This document shows, one piece after another, positions 1 to 8,985 of a stretch of 64,000 bases of DNA. The notes under the pieces were generated by a model. That model had not been told where the DNA came from and did no database searches. It worked only from the letters and a program-made list of their open reading frames with translations. Positions within the stretch are counted from its first letter, which is position 1. Each line of letters opens with the position of its first letter. The stretch lies in contig CANGCX010000004.1 in NCBI GenBank assembly GCA_947452315.1, positions 1 to 64,000 of the forward strand. The letters are read 5' to 3'. The stretch is from Opitutia bacterium (GTDB lineage Bacteria > Verrucomicrobiota > Verrucomicrobiia > Opitutales > Opitutaceae). A program made the translations under genes and the position numbers.

Positions 1-602
1 TCGCGATATTGGCCGCCGCCGCAGATGGGGACCATCGCGGCGAAGCGCTCGGGATGCTTGAGACCGACGCTCCACGTGCCGTACCCGCCCATGCTGAGGC
101 CGGTGAGGTAGATGCGGCTCGGGTCGGCCTTGTGCTGGGCCATGATCGCATCGAGCAAGCCGAGGACGCCGTCTTCATCCCACCAGACGCCGGGCGGGCA
201 TTGCGGGGAGACGACGATGAAATGGGCTTTGAGGAAGGCGGCAGAGCGTTCGCGGAGGGCGCGGGCGGCGAGAGTTTCGGGCGCGGCGGGTGCGACCTTG
301 CCGCCGGGAGCGGACGGAGCCGGGGGGACGGGGCCGCGGATTAGTTTGGGCGGGCCGTGTTGGGCAACCTTCCAAGGATCGGTGCCGCGTTCACCCGCGC
401 CGTGGAGGAAAAGGATCACCGGCCACGTCTGCGCCGAGGTGGGATCATAACCGTCGGGCAACGAGAGGAGATAATCGTAGCGGACCGTCTTGGTGGTCGT
501 TTTTTCAAACGTGGCGACGGTCTGATGTTCGGCAGCGCCAGCAAAACCGGCGACGGCGAGAATCAGGAGAACTAACTTCAGCCGAGGTGGGGTTATTTTC
601 AT
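1..602 (-). CDS. Secreted alpha/beta-hydrolase esterase (partial, C-terminus off window)
   Basis: The gene reads leftward and runs off the window after about 200 codons. An ATG at 602 opens a typical signal peptide: a basic N-terminus, a hydrophobic stretch rich in L, V and A, then an Ala-rich cleavage region near residue 24. The mature part carries an early strand followed by FLHGAGERG (oxyanion-hole type HG motif) and later GLSMGGYGTW, the GxSxG nucleophile elbow of alpha/beta hydrolases, followed by HPERFAAMVPICGGG. This arrangement is typical of the predicted peptidase/PHB-depolymerase-like (prolyl-oligopeptidase family) esterases that many Verrucomicrobia and Planctomycetes export. The catalytic Asp and His would lie beyond position 1. 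The substrate cannot be told from the sequence; ester-linked polysaccharide decorations are possible. It lies 40 bases upstream of menB and is probably independent of it. Confidence 0.8.
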   Translation of the reverse strand, partial: MKITPPRLKLVLLILAVAGFAGAAEHQTVATFEKTTTKTVRYDYLLSLPDGYDPTSAQTWPVILFLHGAGERGTDPWKVAQHGPPKLIRGPVPPAPSAPGGKVAPAAPETLAARALRERSAAFLKAHFIVVSPQCPPGVWWDEDGVLGLLDAIMAQHKADPSRIYLTGLSMGGYGTWSVGLKHPERFAAMVPICGGGQYR

Positions 603-641
603 CGGAAAGCAGGGGCGCACCCGGCGTGGAGGAGGGCGCGG

Positions 642-1475
642 TCAGGGCAACCAGGGGAATTTGCGGGCGTCGGGTTTGCGTTTCTCGCGTTGGGCGGAGT
701 GAAATTCCTTCGCCTCGTCGCTCATATAATAGAGTAGCGTGGCGTTGCCGGCGAGCTCTTGAATACCAGCTTGGCCATCGAGTTCGGCGTTGAAGGCGCT
801 CTTGAGTAAGCGGATCGCAAGCGGGCTGTGGCCTAGGATTTCCTTGGCCCATTTCACGCCTTCGGCCTCGAGTTGGGCGACAGGGACGACGGTGTTGACG
901 AGGCCCATCTCGAGCGCCTGCGCCGAGTCGTATTGGCGGCAGAGGTACCAAATTTCGCGGGCTTTTTTCTGACCGACGATACGCGCTAAATAACTGGAGC
1001 CGAAGCCACCGTCGAAGCTGCCCATCCGAGGGCCGACTTGACCGAAAATACCGTTGTCGGCCGCGATCGTGAGGTCGCAGACAAGGTGGAGCACATGACC
1101 ACCGCCGATGGCGTAACCGGCGACGAGGGCGATTACGACCTTGGGCATGGAGCGGATGAGTTTCTGAAGATCAAGGACGTTGAGGCGGGGAACGCCATCG
1201 CCGCCGACGTAACCGGCATGACCGCGCACGCTTTGGTCGCCGCCGGCGCAGAAAGCGTATTTGCCATCGCTGTGAGGGCCGGCACCGGTGAGCAGCACGA
1301 CGCCGACGGTAGGGTCTTCGCGCGCATCTATAAAAGCTTCATACATTTGCATGATCGTCTCGGGGCGAAACGCGTTACGCTTCTCCGGGCGATTGATCGT
1401 GACCTTGGCGATGCCATCGGCCTTCTCGTAGCGGATATCAGTGTAAGTTTTGACCTGCTGCCAAACAAGACTCAT
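642..1475 (-). CDS. menB: 1,4-dihydroxy-2-naphthoyl-CoA synthase
   Basis: This cytoplasmic crotonase-fold enzyme performs the Dieckmann-type ring closure of o-succinylbenzoyl-CoA in menaquinone synthesis. The 277 residues match the family length. Visible signatures are FCAGGDQ (75-81, acyl-CoA oxyanion hole), [11 protein letters not shown] (about 120-130) and [14 protein letters not shown] (152-165), which separate MenB from ordinary enoyl-CoA hydratases. The C-terminus DARKFPWLP is also typical of MenB. The start ATG at 1475 gives MSLVWQQVK, followed by the expected first strand. It is divergent from kup, with 133 bases between them. The other pathway genes in the window (menD, menF, menA) are nearby but not contiguous with it; menC, menE and menH are not seen here. 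Confidence 0.96.
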   Translation of the reverse strand: MSLVWQQVKTYTDIRYEKADGIAKVTINRPEKRNAFRPETIMQMYEAFIDAREDPTVGVVLLTGAGPHSDGKYAFCAGGDQSVRGHAGYVGGDGVPRLNVLDLQKLIRSMPKVVIALVAGYAIGGGHVLHLVCDLTIAADNGIFGQVGPRMGSFDGGFGSSYLARIVGQKKAREIWYLCRQYDSAQALEMGLVNTVVPVAQLEAEGVKWAKEILGHSPLAIRLLKSAFNAELDGQAGIQELAGNATLLYYMSDEAKEFHSAQREKRKPDARKFPWLP

Positions 1476-1608
1476 ATGCGCAACTTAGCCGCAGACGGGC
1501 GTTTGTCGAGGTTGCGTCCACCCGAAAACGCAAAAGCAAGCAACATTCGCGACCTAAGCTAAAACAGCTTGGAGTCGCCCCGCGCTAGGACCATCTTGAA
1601 GCCCGTCA

Positions 1609-3519
1609 ATGAGCACTCCTGCGCCTGCGTCCCTAAGTAACTCGGCCAAAGCCGGTCTCTCGCTCGGTGCCCTGGGAGTCGTCTTTGGCGACATCGGCAC
1701 CAGCCCGCTTTACACCATGCGCGAGTGTATCGCGCACCTGCCCCCCGTCGATCAGACCGCCGGGGTGCTTGGAGTGTTGTCACTAATCTTTTGGTCGCTC
1801 GTGCTCATCGTTAGCGTGAAGTACCTCTGGTTTGTAATGAGGGCCGACAATCACGGCGAAGGTGGTATTTTCGCCCTGTTAGCGCTGATCCACGCCGGTC
1901 GGGGCAAAACGTCCGAAGGCGCCAGTGCCGCTAAGCGCGGCCTAGGCCCAGTGATGATCATGATCTTGATCGGCGCCGCACTGCTATACGGGGACGGTAT
2001 CATCACGCCGGCTATTTCTGTATTGGGCGCGGCAGAAGGTCTTAATGCAGTCAATCCGGCCTTCGAGAAATACGTCGTGCCCATCGCGTGTGTAATTTTG
2101 GCCCTGCTTTTCTGGTTTCAAAAAAATGGCACGCAACGCATAGGGCGTATCTTTGGGCCGGTGATGCTGGTCTGGTTTGTATCGCTGGCAGCCTTGGGCC
2201 TTTGGCACCTCATCCAATACCCCGTGGTGTTACGCGCGCTCAACCCGGTCTACGGCTTGGCGTTGCTCAATCACTCCCCTGCTCAAGTCGGCGCGTTGCT
2301 AGGTGCGATCGTGCTCGCCATTACTGGAGCCGAAGCCCTGTACGCCGACATGGGGCACTTTGGCCGCCGCTACATCGCGATCGCATGGTACGGCGTCGCC
2401 TTTCCTGGGCTTGCATTGAACTATTTCGGGCAAGGCGCATTTATTCTAACCCATCCCGGCGTCACGGAAAATCCGTTTTTCGCCATGGCTCCTTCGGGCT
2501 TGATCCGCGCCGGACTTACAGGCCTCTCAATCGTCGCTGCGGTCATTGCCAGCCAGGCTCTAATTTCGGGCGCTTATTCACTCACACGTCAGGCGATCCA
2601 GCTAGGTTACTTTCCGCGCCTGAAAATCACTTACACCAACGCCGAGCACTCCGGCCAGATCTACGTACCCTTCGTCAATGCGCTACTCGCCATCGGCGCT
2701 ATCCTCACGGTGCTCAACTTCGGCTCATCCGATCGACTCGCCTCCGCGTACGGTATAGCGGTCACGGGCACGATGGGTATCACTACCATCGCATTCTATC
2801 TTGTGGCCAAGCGATCGCTTAATTGGCCCAACGCAGTTGCCCTACCCATTTGCGCCGTATTCCTCGTCATCGACTTTGCCTTATTTGCCTCTAACGCCCA
2901 TAAGCTCGCCGATGGCGGCTGGTTCCCACTCGCCATAGGAGCGGTGCTGCTCGCGGTCATGCACACGTGGAAAATCGGGCGCGAAGAAATCTTTCGTCGC
3001 GTATACGGCAACAACGTCACAGAAGCAGAACTTACTAGCATCGCCCGCAGTCACCACATCACCCGCGTGACCGGTGGTGCCGTGTTTATGGTCGGTTCGC
3101 CGCTCGGCACGCCGATCGCACTACTTCACCACGTCAAATCCAACCGCTGCCTCCACAAAACTGTCGTTCTACTCAGCATCGCTACGGAAGACGTGCCGAC
3201 GGTTAATGCGAAAGACCAACTCACCTTACGCGATATTGGCGAAGGGGTGTGGCGCGCCGTTGGCCGCTACGGTTACATGCAATCACCCGACGTAGCCGAG
3301 CTGATGGAGAAAATCAAAGCGGCCGGCGTTCCCATAAACCCGCAGGGTGCTACGTTTTTCTTTAACCGCGAAATGATCATCACTGGCGGCAGCGCGCGCA
3401 TGTGGGAATGGCAAAAAAATCTTTACGCGCTCCTCAGCCGCAATGCCCGTCCAGCCAAAGATTACTACCGAATCACGCCCTCGCAGATCATCGAGATCGG
3501 CCTGCCGCTCCAACTTTAA
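1609..3519 (+). CDS. kup: KUP-family potassium:proton symporter
   Basis: This is an inner-membrane potassium uptake carrier of the KUP/HAK/KT family. At 636 residues it is the usual length: about 12 hydrophobic segments up to roughly residue 450, followed by a soluble C-terminal domain. The family signature GVVFGDIGTSPLYT is at 23-36, and a GDGIITPAISVLGA motif follows near residue 128. The ATG at 1609 places the signature at the right distance from the N-terminus; no clear Shine-Dalgarno sequence is visible. I looked in the 133-base leader for a c-di-AMP (ydaO) riboswitch, which often controls kup genes, and saw no convincing match. It converges on menD with 27 bases between the stops. Confidence 0.96.
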   Translation: MSTPAPASLSNSAKAGLSLGALGVVFGDIGTSPLYTMRECIAHLPPVDQTAGVLGVLSLIFWSLVLIVSVKYLWFVMRADNHGEGGIFALLALIHAGRGKTSEGASAAKRGLGPVMIMILIGAALLYGDGIITPAISVLGAAEGLNAVNPAFEKYVVPIACVILALLFWFQKNGTQRIGRIFGPVMLVWFVSLAALGLWHLIQYPVVLRALNPVYGLALLNHSPAQVGALLGAIVLAITGAEALYADMGHFGRRYIAIAWYGVAFPGLALNYFGQGAFILTHPGVTENPFFAMAPSGLIRAGLTGLSIVAAVIASQALISGAYSLTRQAIQLGYFPRLKITYTNAEHSGQIYVPFVNALLAIGAILTVLNFGSSDRLASAYGIAVTGTMGITTIAFYLVAKRSLNWPNAVALPICAVFLVIDFALFASNAHKLADGGWFPLAIGAVLLAVMHTWKIGREEIFRRVYGNNVTEAELTSIARSHHITRVTGGAVFMVGSPLGTPIALLHHVKSNRCLHKTVVLLSIATEDVPTVNAKDQLTLRDIGEGVWRAVGRYGYMQSPDVAELMEKIKAAGVPINPQGATFFFNREMIITGGSARMWEWQKNLYALLSRNARPAKDYYRITPSQIIEIGLPLQL

Positions 3520-3546
3520 CGCCGGAGCGGGGCGGCACCCTAAAAA

Positions 3547-5286
3547 TCAAAGTTCAGCCGCTAGATCGGCAAACAATTGCTTGCGCGTGGCCGCGTCCAT
3601 CTTGCGGTCCGTGACAATCTCGAGCAAGTGTATGCCGTTGGCCGGCAGGTGTTCGAGATGGGTTCCGAGCTGTTCCCAATCACCCACCGCCACGTGTTCT
3701 ACGCCATAAGCCGCGCACAATTTCGCGAAATCGACTTTTTGGGGCGTTGCAAAAAACTCCTCAAACGGCGGATTAAATTGCGCTACCGGTAGGTGTTCAA
3801 AGATGCCACCGCCGGCATTGTTGATCAGCACGATCGTAAGGCTGCCGCGAAACTTAGGCGCGATTAGCCAACCGTTGGTATCGTGCAACAGTGCCAGATC
3901 ACCGGTGAGTAACACTGTCGGTGTTTCCGCCGCGTGTGCCACACCTAAGGCCGTGGAAAGCGTACCATCGATACCATTCGCCCCGCGATTAGCCATCGGG
4001 CGAGTATGCTGATCGGTGGCGGGCCAGAAGTATTCCATATCGCGCACGGGCATCGAATTCGCGATGCACAACGTCGTGTCCGGTGGCAGGTGTTGAGCGA
4101 GCAACGCCGTCACGCGGCCTTCGAATAAACCGTTCGCCTGCGTGATGCGATCGTCCAACGCCACGCGCATGCGGTGCTCATATCCGGCCCACATTTGCTC
4201 ATAGCCATTGGGGTCAGTCGCGACGGGTAACTCTGCCGCGAGGGCCGCGAGAGACACCGGCAGATGCACGGTGCGACCGTGCAAGGCATCGCGGTTGTCG
4301 AGGCGACGCGTCACCATCCAGATCGGTGCAGCGCTTTCCTCTATCCAAGCGCGGAGCACTTTACTTGTCGGCCAGTTGCCGAGGCAGATCACGACTTCCG
4401 GTTTGAGACGTTCGGCCGCATTGGGATTGCGCAGGATCGTGTCGTAAGTCGTCACAAGATGCGGCACCGTACCGGCGTAATTACGCAGTGGTGAAAGTCC
4501 GTCCGCGAGCACGGGCCAACCGAGTTTCTGCGCGATTTCACCGACCATGGCAGCGTGTGAGGCTGGATCGCCTGGCTGCGCCGGACCCGCGACGATCACG
4601 CCATGCACATCGCAGGAAAACGTCGGAATCGTGGCCAAAATCGTCGTCGAAAGTGGTGGCTCCACGTGTTGGAAAAAATGCGACCAATCGATCGTCGAAG
4701 CAATTGATGAAGCCAACCCGCCATCCTCGGACGGCGCGAGGGGATCACGGAAAGGCGCGTTAAGATGCACGGGGCCGGCCACCGGTTGCAAGGCGCGTTC
4801 CACGGCGTGCATCGTCGTCTGCCGTAGATAACGCAGCCTTTGCTCCGTTGCTTCAGGCAAAGCGAATTCGTGGAAAAAATTCACAAAATCTCCGAAAAGC
4901 TTAAGTTGATCAATCGTCTGACCCGAGGCGCAGGCGCGCAACTCCGGCGGTCGATCTGCGGTGATCACGATCAGCGGTACCGCCGATTCGCGGGCCTCAA
5001 TCACCGCCGGCAAGTAGTTAGCACCCGCTGTACCGCTCGTGCAGAGCAAAACCACGGGTTCGCCCTGTTGCTTAGCAAGGCCTAGGGCAAAAAAAGCCGC
5101 GGAGCGTTCATCAAGCACCGGAATGGCTTCGATGCCGGCATGTTGAGCGAGTGCAATCGTTAGAGGTGTCGAACGCGAGCCGGGCGAAATAACTGCGCGA
5201 CGCACGCCGCAGCGCGATAGCGCCTCAACGCAGACGCTGGCCCACAGAGTGTTGAGATTACGAGAGTCGATATCGATGGAGTGCAT
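3547..5286 (-). CDS. menD: 2-succinyl-5-enolpyruvyl-6-hydroxy-3-cyclohexene-1-carboxylate synthase
   Basis: This thiamine-diphosphate enzyme joins isochorismate and 2-oxoglutarate in the second step of menaquinone synthesis. It has 579 residues, as expected. The N-terminal PYR domain has VISPGSRSTPL (32-42) and the catalytic-Glu region LDERSAAFFALGLA. The C-terminal PP domain has GDLALLHDTNGW followed by NNAGGGIFEHLP, the GDx(n)NN motif that binds ThDP and magnesium. The ATG overlaps the TAA stop of menF by one base (TAATG), so the two are almost certainly translationally coupled. Transcription comes from menF and probably metG or further upstream. Confidence 0.96.
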   Translation of the reverse strand: MHSIDIDSRNLNTLWASVCVEALSRCGVRRAVISPGSRSTPLTIALAQHAGIEAIPVLDERSAAFFALGLAKQQGEPVVLLCTSGTAGANYLPAVIEARESAVPLIVITADRPPELRACASGQTIDQLKLFGDFVNFFHEFALPEATEQRLRYLRQTTMHAVERALQPVAGPVHLNAPFRDPLAPSEDGGLASSIASTIDWSHFFQHVEPPLSTTILATIPTFSCDVHGVIVAGPAQPGDPASHAAMVGEIAQKLGWPVLADGLSPLRNYAGTVPHLVTTYDTILRNPNAAERLKPEVVICLGNWPTSKVLRAWIEESAAPIWMVTRRLDNRDALHGRTVHLPVSLAALAAELPVATDPNGYEQMWAGYEHRMRVALDDRITQANGLFEGRVTALLAQHLPPDTTLCIANSMPVRDMEYFWPATDQHTRPMANRGANGIDGTLSTALGVAHAAETPTVLLTGDLALLHDTNGWLIAPKFRGSLTIVLINNAGGGIFEHLPVAQFNPPFEEFFATPQKVDFAKLCAAYGVEHVAVGDWEQLGTHLEHLPANGIHLLEIVTDRKMDAATRKQLFADLAAEL

Positions 5287-6707
5287 TAGGTGCGCAGAGC
5301 TTCGAGCATAGCCTTAAATTTAAGTTCCGTTTCGGCAAATTCCTTCTCTGGCGTCGATCCTGCCACAATACCAGCCCCAGCATAGACACGGGCCGTCGAT
5401 CCATCCACGAGCGCCGAGCGTAAGCCTACGAAAAACTCCCCACCTCCACGCGCGTTGACCCAACCCAAGGCGCCGGCGTATAGCCCGCGAGGAAAACCTT
5501 CCAGCCCGCGAATACCCGACACTGCCGCAGCCAGAGGCGCGCCCCCCACCGCCGGTGTCGGATGCAAGGCCGCGAGTGCCGCCAGCAAACGCACATTTTC
5601 CGGCAACGCCGCGCGCACCGGCGTGTGCAGGTGTTGAACATTCGCCAAGCGGCGAAGCCCGGGCTGCGCCTCAAACTCCGGCTTCAAGCCCAACTGCGTG
5701 AGTCGACCACTGATCGCCGCCACTACGAGCTCGTGTTCGCGGCGGTCTTTCTCGCTGCGCAACAGCGTCGTCGCGAGCGCCGCGTCTTCACTCGCGCCCA
5801 CGCCGCGTCGGATCGAGCCCGCCAGCGCTTCGGTCTCGAGCACGCCCTTACTTACGCGTACAAGACGCTCCGGGCTCGCGCCGATGAAGCTCTGTCCGAG
5901 CCCATTCGCCATTGAGAAGGCGTAACACTCCGGAAAGCGCTGCCGCAGTCCGTTCAATACGCGCAACGGATGCAGCGGTTGATCCGCCGTCAGATCCTGC
6001 GCGCGTGCCAAAACAATCTTTTCAAATTCTCCGGCTCCGATCCGCACCACCGCCTGCGCGACCGCACCGCGGTAATCCCCCGCCTCGGTCGAACGAAATA
6101 CCGGCAGAACGGCGCCATGCGTTTCAGCCGGTGCTTTTTCGCCGTACTCAAAATTCACAAACTTCGCGTGTGCGCGCCACACGCGCTCGCTCAGTGCCGC
6201 TAAATCCGCCTGAGGCGCCACGACGAGATTCGCGACCGCCGTCGTGATCGACCCGGCTCGCGCGACCTGCCAACGCGGCACAAATACCCGCGCCGCCGGA
6301 AACGGTTCGCCAGCTTCCACGTCGTCGTTGAACGCAAAGCTCGTAAAAAAATGCGGACCGCCAAATGGCGCGTTCACATCGCCCACGGCGATCGTGTGCT
6401 CGAGCGTGTCATCGATCCAGCGTTGCACCGCCAAAAAGCGATCGCGTCCGTGCGCCTCAAACACGACCGCAGTCTCCGCGCCCGCGATCGCGCTACCAAT
6501 ATCAGGCCGCTCCGCGTAAAAATGCGGCTCGCCGGGCTCAAAAATCGACTCAAGCACGGCAAGTGGATCGAGCGCATCGACCGCGAGCGAAATACTGACA
6601 AGTTTGGCTCGTCCCGCCCGGATAGCCGCCGCGCGCGCTTGGTCCAGAAACGCGCGCAGAGCGTCCGGATTCGCATTCGCGGCGGGGTTGATCGGCAGAA
6701 TCGTCAT
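5286..6707 (-). CDS. menF: Isochorismate synthase
   Basis: This chorismate-binding enzyme converts chorismate to isochorismate, the entry step of menaquinone synthesis. The roughly 473 residues have a divergent N-terminal half and a conserved C-terminal half with KIVLARAQDL, FIGASPERLVRV, ALAGSIRRG, HEHEL-type spacing (REHELVV) and GFPRGLYAGALGWV, all standard for the family. I prefer the ATG at 6707 because it opens MTILPIN; an in-frame upstream start at 6722 would add only five residues. Siderophore-type isochorismate synthases look similar, but the one-base overlap with menD (TAATG) makes a menaquinone role nearly certain. It follows metG by 33 bases on the same strand. Confidence 0.94.
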   Translation of the reverse strand: MTILPINPAANANPDALRAFLDQARAAAIRAGRAKLVSISLAVDALDPLAVLESIFEPGEPHFYAERPDIGSAIAGAETAVVFEAHGRDRFLAVQRWIDDTLEHTIAVGDVNAPFGGPHFFTSFAFNDDVEAGEPFPAARVFVPRWQVARAGSITTAVANLVVAPQADLAALSERVWRAHAKFVNFEYGEKAPAETHGAVLPVFRSTEAGDYRGAVAQAVVRIGAGEFEKIVLARAQDLTADQPLHPLRVLNGLRQRFPECYAFSMANGLGQSFIGASPERLVRVSKGVLETEALAGSIRRGVGASEDAALATTLLRSEKDRREHELVVAAISGRLTQLGLKPEFEAQPGLRRLANVQHLHTPVRAALPENVRLLAALAALHPTPAVGGAPLAAAVSGIRGLEGFPRGLYAGALGWVNARGGGEFFVGLRSALVDGSTARVYAGAGIVAGSTPEKEFAETELKFKAMLEALRT

Positions 6708-6740
6708 GCGACGCGGAAACAAAAAACGGCGGCGCGCGAA

Positions 6741-8291
6741 TTATTTTTTCGGCGCAACGGGTGGCTTCTCCGGCGGCGCTGGCCGCGGGAAGAGCACGAG
6801 CGATTCGGCGACCTTTGACCCCGTGAGTCGAGAGCCCCAGACGAGTTCCTCGCTCCATGTGGCACCCGGCGTGTAGCCGAGCACGGCGTTTATTTTCACC
6901 ACGGCGCCAGGCATCACCGCCGTCAACAGCGCGTTACCCAGGCGCAAGGCCTCGGCCATCGTCGCGATCGAAGTGCGAAGCAGCGCGAGATCATGGGCCT
7001 CGACGGATTTACCGAGTTTCCACGGCGCCCGTTTTTCGATGTAGGCGTTGGTCGCAGTGATGAAGAACATCGTCTTCTCGAGCGCGGCATGAAATTGAAA
7101 ACCATCGCACAACGGCAGTACTTCTGCTCGGGTCGTTTCCCAGAGCGTATGTAATTCACGCTCGGCGTCCTCAACGACTTCCGCCGCAGGCACGATACCA
7201 GCAGAGAACCGGTTAGTCATGTTCAGCGTACGGTTGACGAGATTGCCGAAATTATTTGCGAGCTCGCTATTGTAGCGCACTAGGAATTGCTCGCGCGTGA
7301 AATCGCTGTCTTGGCCGACGTTCATTTCGCGAATCAGAAAATACCGAAAAGCATCGGAGCCAAACTCGGTTACAAGATCGAGTGGGTTAAGGGCGTTGCC
7401 CGTGCTCTTGGACATCTTGGCGCCAGCCGTCATCCACCAACCGTGCGCGATGATACCGCCCGGCAGCGGAATGCCCGCGGCCTTCAACATAATCGGCCAA
7501 TACACCGCGTGCGGTGGCAAGAGAATGTCTTTGCCAATCACGTGATACGCCGCCGGCCATACTCCGGGCTTGTCGGCCACGGCCGAGTAATAATTCAACA
7601 ACGCATCGAACCACACGTACGTCACATAGCCGTCGTCAAAGGGCAGCGAAATCCCCCACTCCAACCGCTCGCGAGGACGAGAGATGCACAGGTCGTTGAG
7701 GGGCTCTTTCAGAAATTCCAGCACTTGCTTCTGCCGGTAACGCGGAAAAATAAAATCCTCGTTCTTTGTCAGGAACTCCACGAGCCAGTCTTGATACTGC
7801 TTCAATTTGAAGAAGTAGTTAGACTCCACGATCTCGGTGACTTCACCGAAAATTTCCGGCCATTTGCCGTCGGGCAGACGATCTTTTTCCTGCAAGAATT
7901 GCTCCTGCCGCGTCGAGTAAAAACCTTTGTACTCAGCCTTATAGATTTCTCCCTTGTCGAAGAGTTGCTGGAGCACCTGACGCACGACTTTTTTATGCCG
8001 CTCCTCGGTGGTACGGATGAAATCATCGTTAGAGATATTGAGCTTGGGTAAAAGGGCGCGAAATTCCTCGCTGACTTCGTCGGCGAACTGTTGCGGCGCG
8101 ATGCCTTTTTTCTTGGCGCTCTGCTGGACTTTTTGACCGTGTTCATCGACACCGGTGAGAAAATGCACACGGTCGCCCATCTGGCGGCGGAAACGCGCTA
8201 TCACGTCCGTGAGCACCTTTTCGTAGGCGTGGCCCAGGTGGGGCGAACCGTTCACGTAATCAATCGCGGTGGTAATATAAAACGACTTCAT
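6741..8291 (-). CDS. metG: Methionyl-tRNA synthetase
   Basis: This class I aminoacyl-tRNA synthetase charges tRNA-Met. About 516 residues from the ATG at 8291. The HIGH-type motif is SPHLGHAY (16-23) and the KMSKS loop is KMSKSTGNAL near residue 295. In the connective-peptide region, where many MetRS enzymes have zinc-binding cysteines, this protein has FYSTRQEQFLQEKDR with no cysteines; it belongs to the known zinc-free MetRS type. The C-terminal dimerisation or tRNA-binding module found in longer homologues is absent; the protein ends in a Pro-rich, Lys-rich tail. It sits between rdgB and menF on the same strand. Confidence 0.97.
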   Translation of the reverse strand: MKSFYITTAIDYVNGSPHLGHAYEKVLTDVIARFRRQMGDRVHFLTGVDEHGQKVQQSAKKKGIAPQQFADEVSEEFRALLPKLNISNDDFIRTTEERHKKVVRQVLQQLFDKGEIYKAEYKGFYSTRQEQFLQEKDRLPDGKWPEIFGEVTEIVESNYFFKLKQYQDWLVEFLTKNEDFIFPRYRQKQVLEFLKEPLNDLCISRPRERLEWGISLPFDDGYVTYVWFDALLNYYSAVADKPGVWPAAYHVIGKDILLPPHAVYWPIMLKAAGIPLPGGIIAHGWWMTAGAKMSKSTGNALNPLDLVTEFGSDAFRYFLIREMNVGQDSDFTREQFLVRYNSELANNFGNLVNRTLNMTNRFSAGIVPAAEVVEDAERELHTLWETTRAEVLPLCDGFQFHAALEKTMFFITATNAYIEKRAPWKLGKSVEAHDLALLRTSIATMAEALRLGNALLTAVMPGAVVKINAVLGYTPGATWSEELVWGSRLTGSKVAESLVLFPRPAPPEKPPVAPKK

Positions 8292-8373
8292 CGATAAGCC
8301 CTTCAACAGAAACCAGCCCGAGGCTAATGTCGAAAGTTTTGAAGCTAGCTTTTTCAGACCCAGGATAGGCGAT

Positions 8374-8985
8374 TTAGCTCACCGGCGCACCCGCTCTAAC
8401 CCAATCCGCCAGCATAGCCCAAGCTTGGGCGCGATGACTGAGACTGTTTTTCACAGCCTCGCCCAGCTCCGAAAAGCTCAAGGTCTGACCTGCAGGCACG
8501 AAAACGGGATCATACCCAAAACCGGCGCCGCCTCGCGGCTCGTGTTGCAGCCGCCCCACACAGCGTCCTTCAAAAATCATTTCAGCACCCTCCGGACCGC
8601 GCAACAGCAGCACACATACAAAGTACGCACCCCTACGCTCCTCAGGCACGTCACGCAGTACGGTCACTAATTTTTTCAGATTGGCTACCCCGTCACCCTG
8701 CGGTCCGGCATAGTAGGCTGATTCGACTCCTGGCGCGCCACCGAGCGCATCGACACAGAGTCCACTATCATCGGCCAAGGCCCAAGCATCCGCCGGCAAC
8801 TTCGTGCGTAGAGCGAGTGCTTTTTTGCGCGCATTGCCAACGAAGGTTCCTGTGTCTTCTAAAACTTCGGGCATTCCGCCTAGGGCGCGAGCGGAGACGA
8901 TCTCCACATTGAGCCCGCCGGCGAGTGCGAGGGCCTGTAACTCCGCCGCTTTATGCGCGTTACCCGAGGCTAAAAACAGTTTCAT
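8374..8985 (-). CDS. rdgB: XTP/dITP diphosphatase (RdgB/Ham1)
   Basis: This house-cleaning enzyme hydrolyses non-canonical purine nucleoside triphosphates (dITP, XTP) so that they are not built into DNA. About 203 residues. The signature LASGNAHKAAEL sits at the very N-terminus when the ATG at 8985 is used, and ALADDSGLCVDALGGAPGVESA, HAM1's substrate-binding stretch, follows near residue 70. GGAGFGYDPVF and SHRAQA near the C-terminus complete the family pattern. The chosen start overlaps the 3' end of ribD by 26 bases; a longer reading frame starting at 9060 would add 25 residues not found in the family. Confidence 0.95.
   Translation of the reverse strand: MKLFLASGNAHKAAELQALALAGGLNVEIVSARALGGMPEVLEDTGTFVGNARKKALALRTKLPADAWALADDSGLCVDALGGAPGVESAYYAGPQGDGVANLKKLVTVLRDVPEERRGAYFVCVLLLRGPEGAEMIFEGRCVGRLQHEPRGGAGFGYDPVFVPAGQTLSFSELGEAVKNSLSHRAQAWAMLADWVRAGAPVS

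Noticed and set aside
9-344. Plus-strand frame over the partial esterase gene
   Set aside because: The minus strand carries the signal peptide and GxSxG motif, so the plus frame is a shadow.
1476-1608. Possible c-di-AMP (ydaO) riboswitch upstream of kup
   Set aside because: kup genes often carry one, but I could not find the conserved core in this 133-base leader.
7287-8051. 254-residue plus-strand frame inside metG
   Set aside because: Antisense shadow of metG; no recognised motif.
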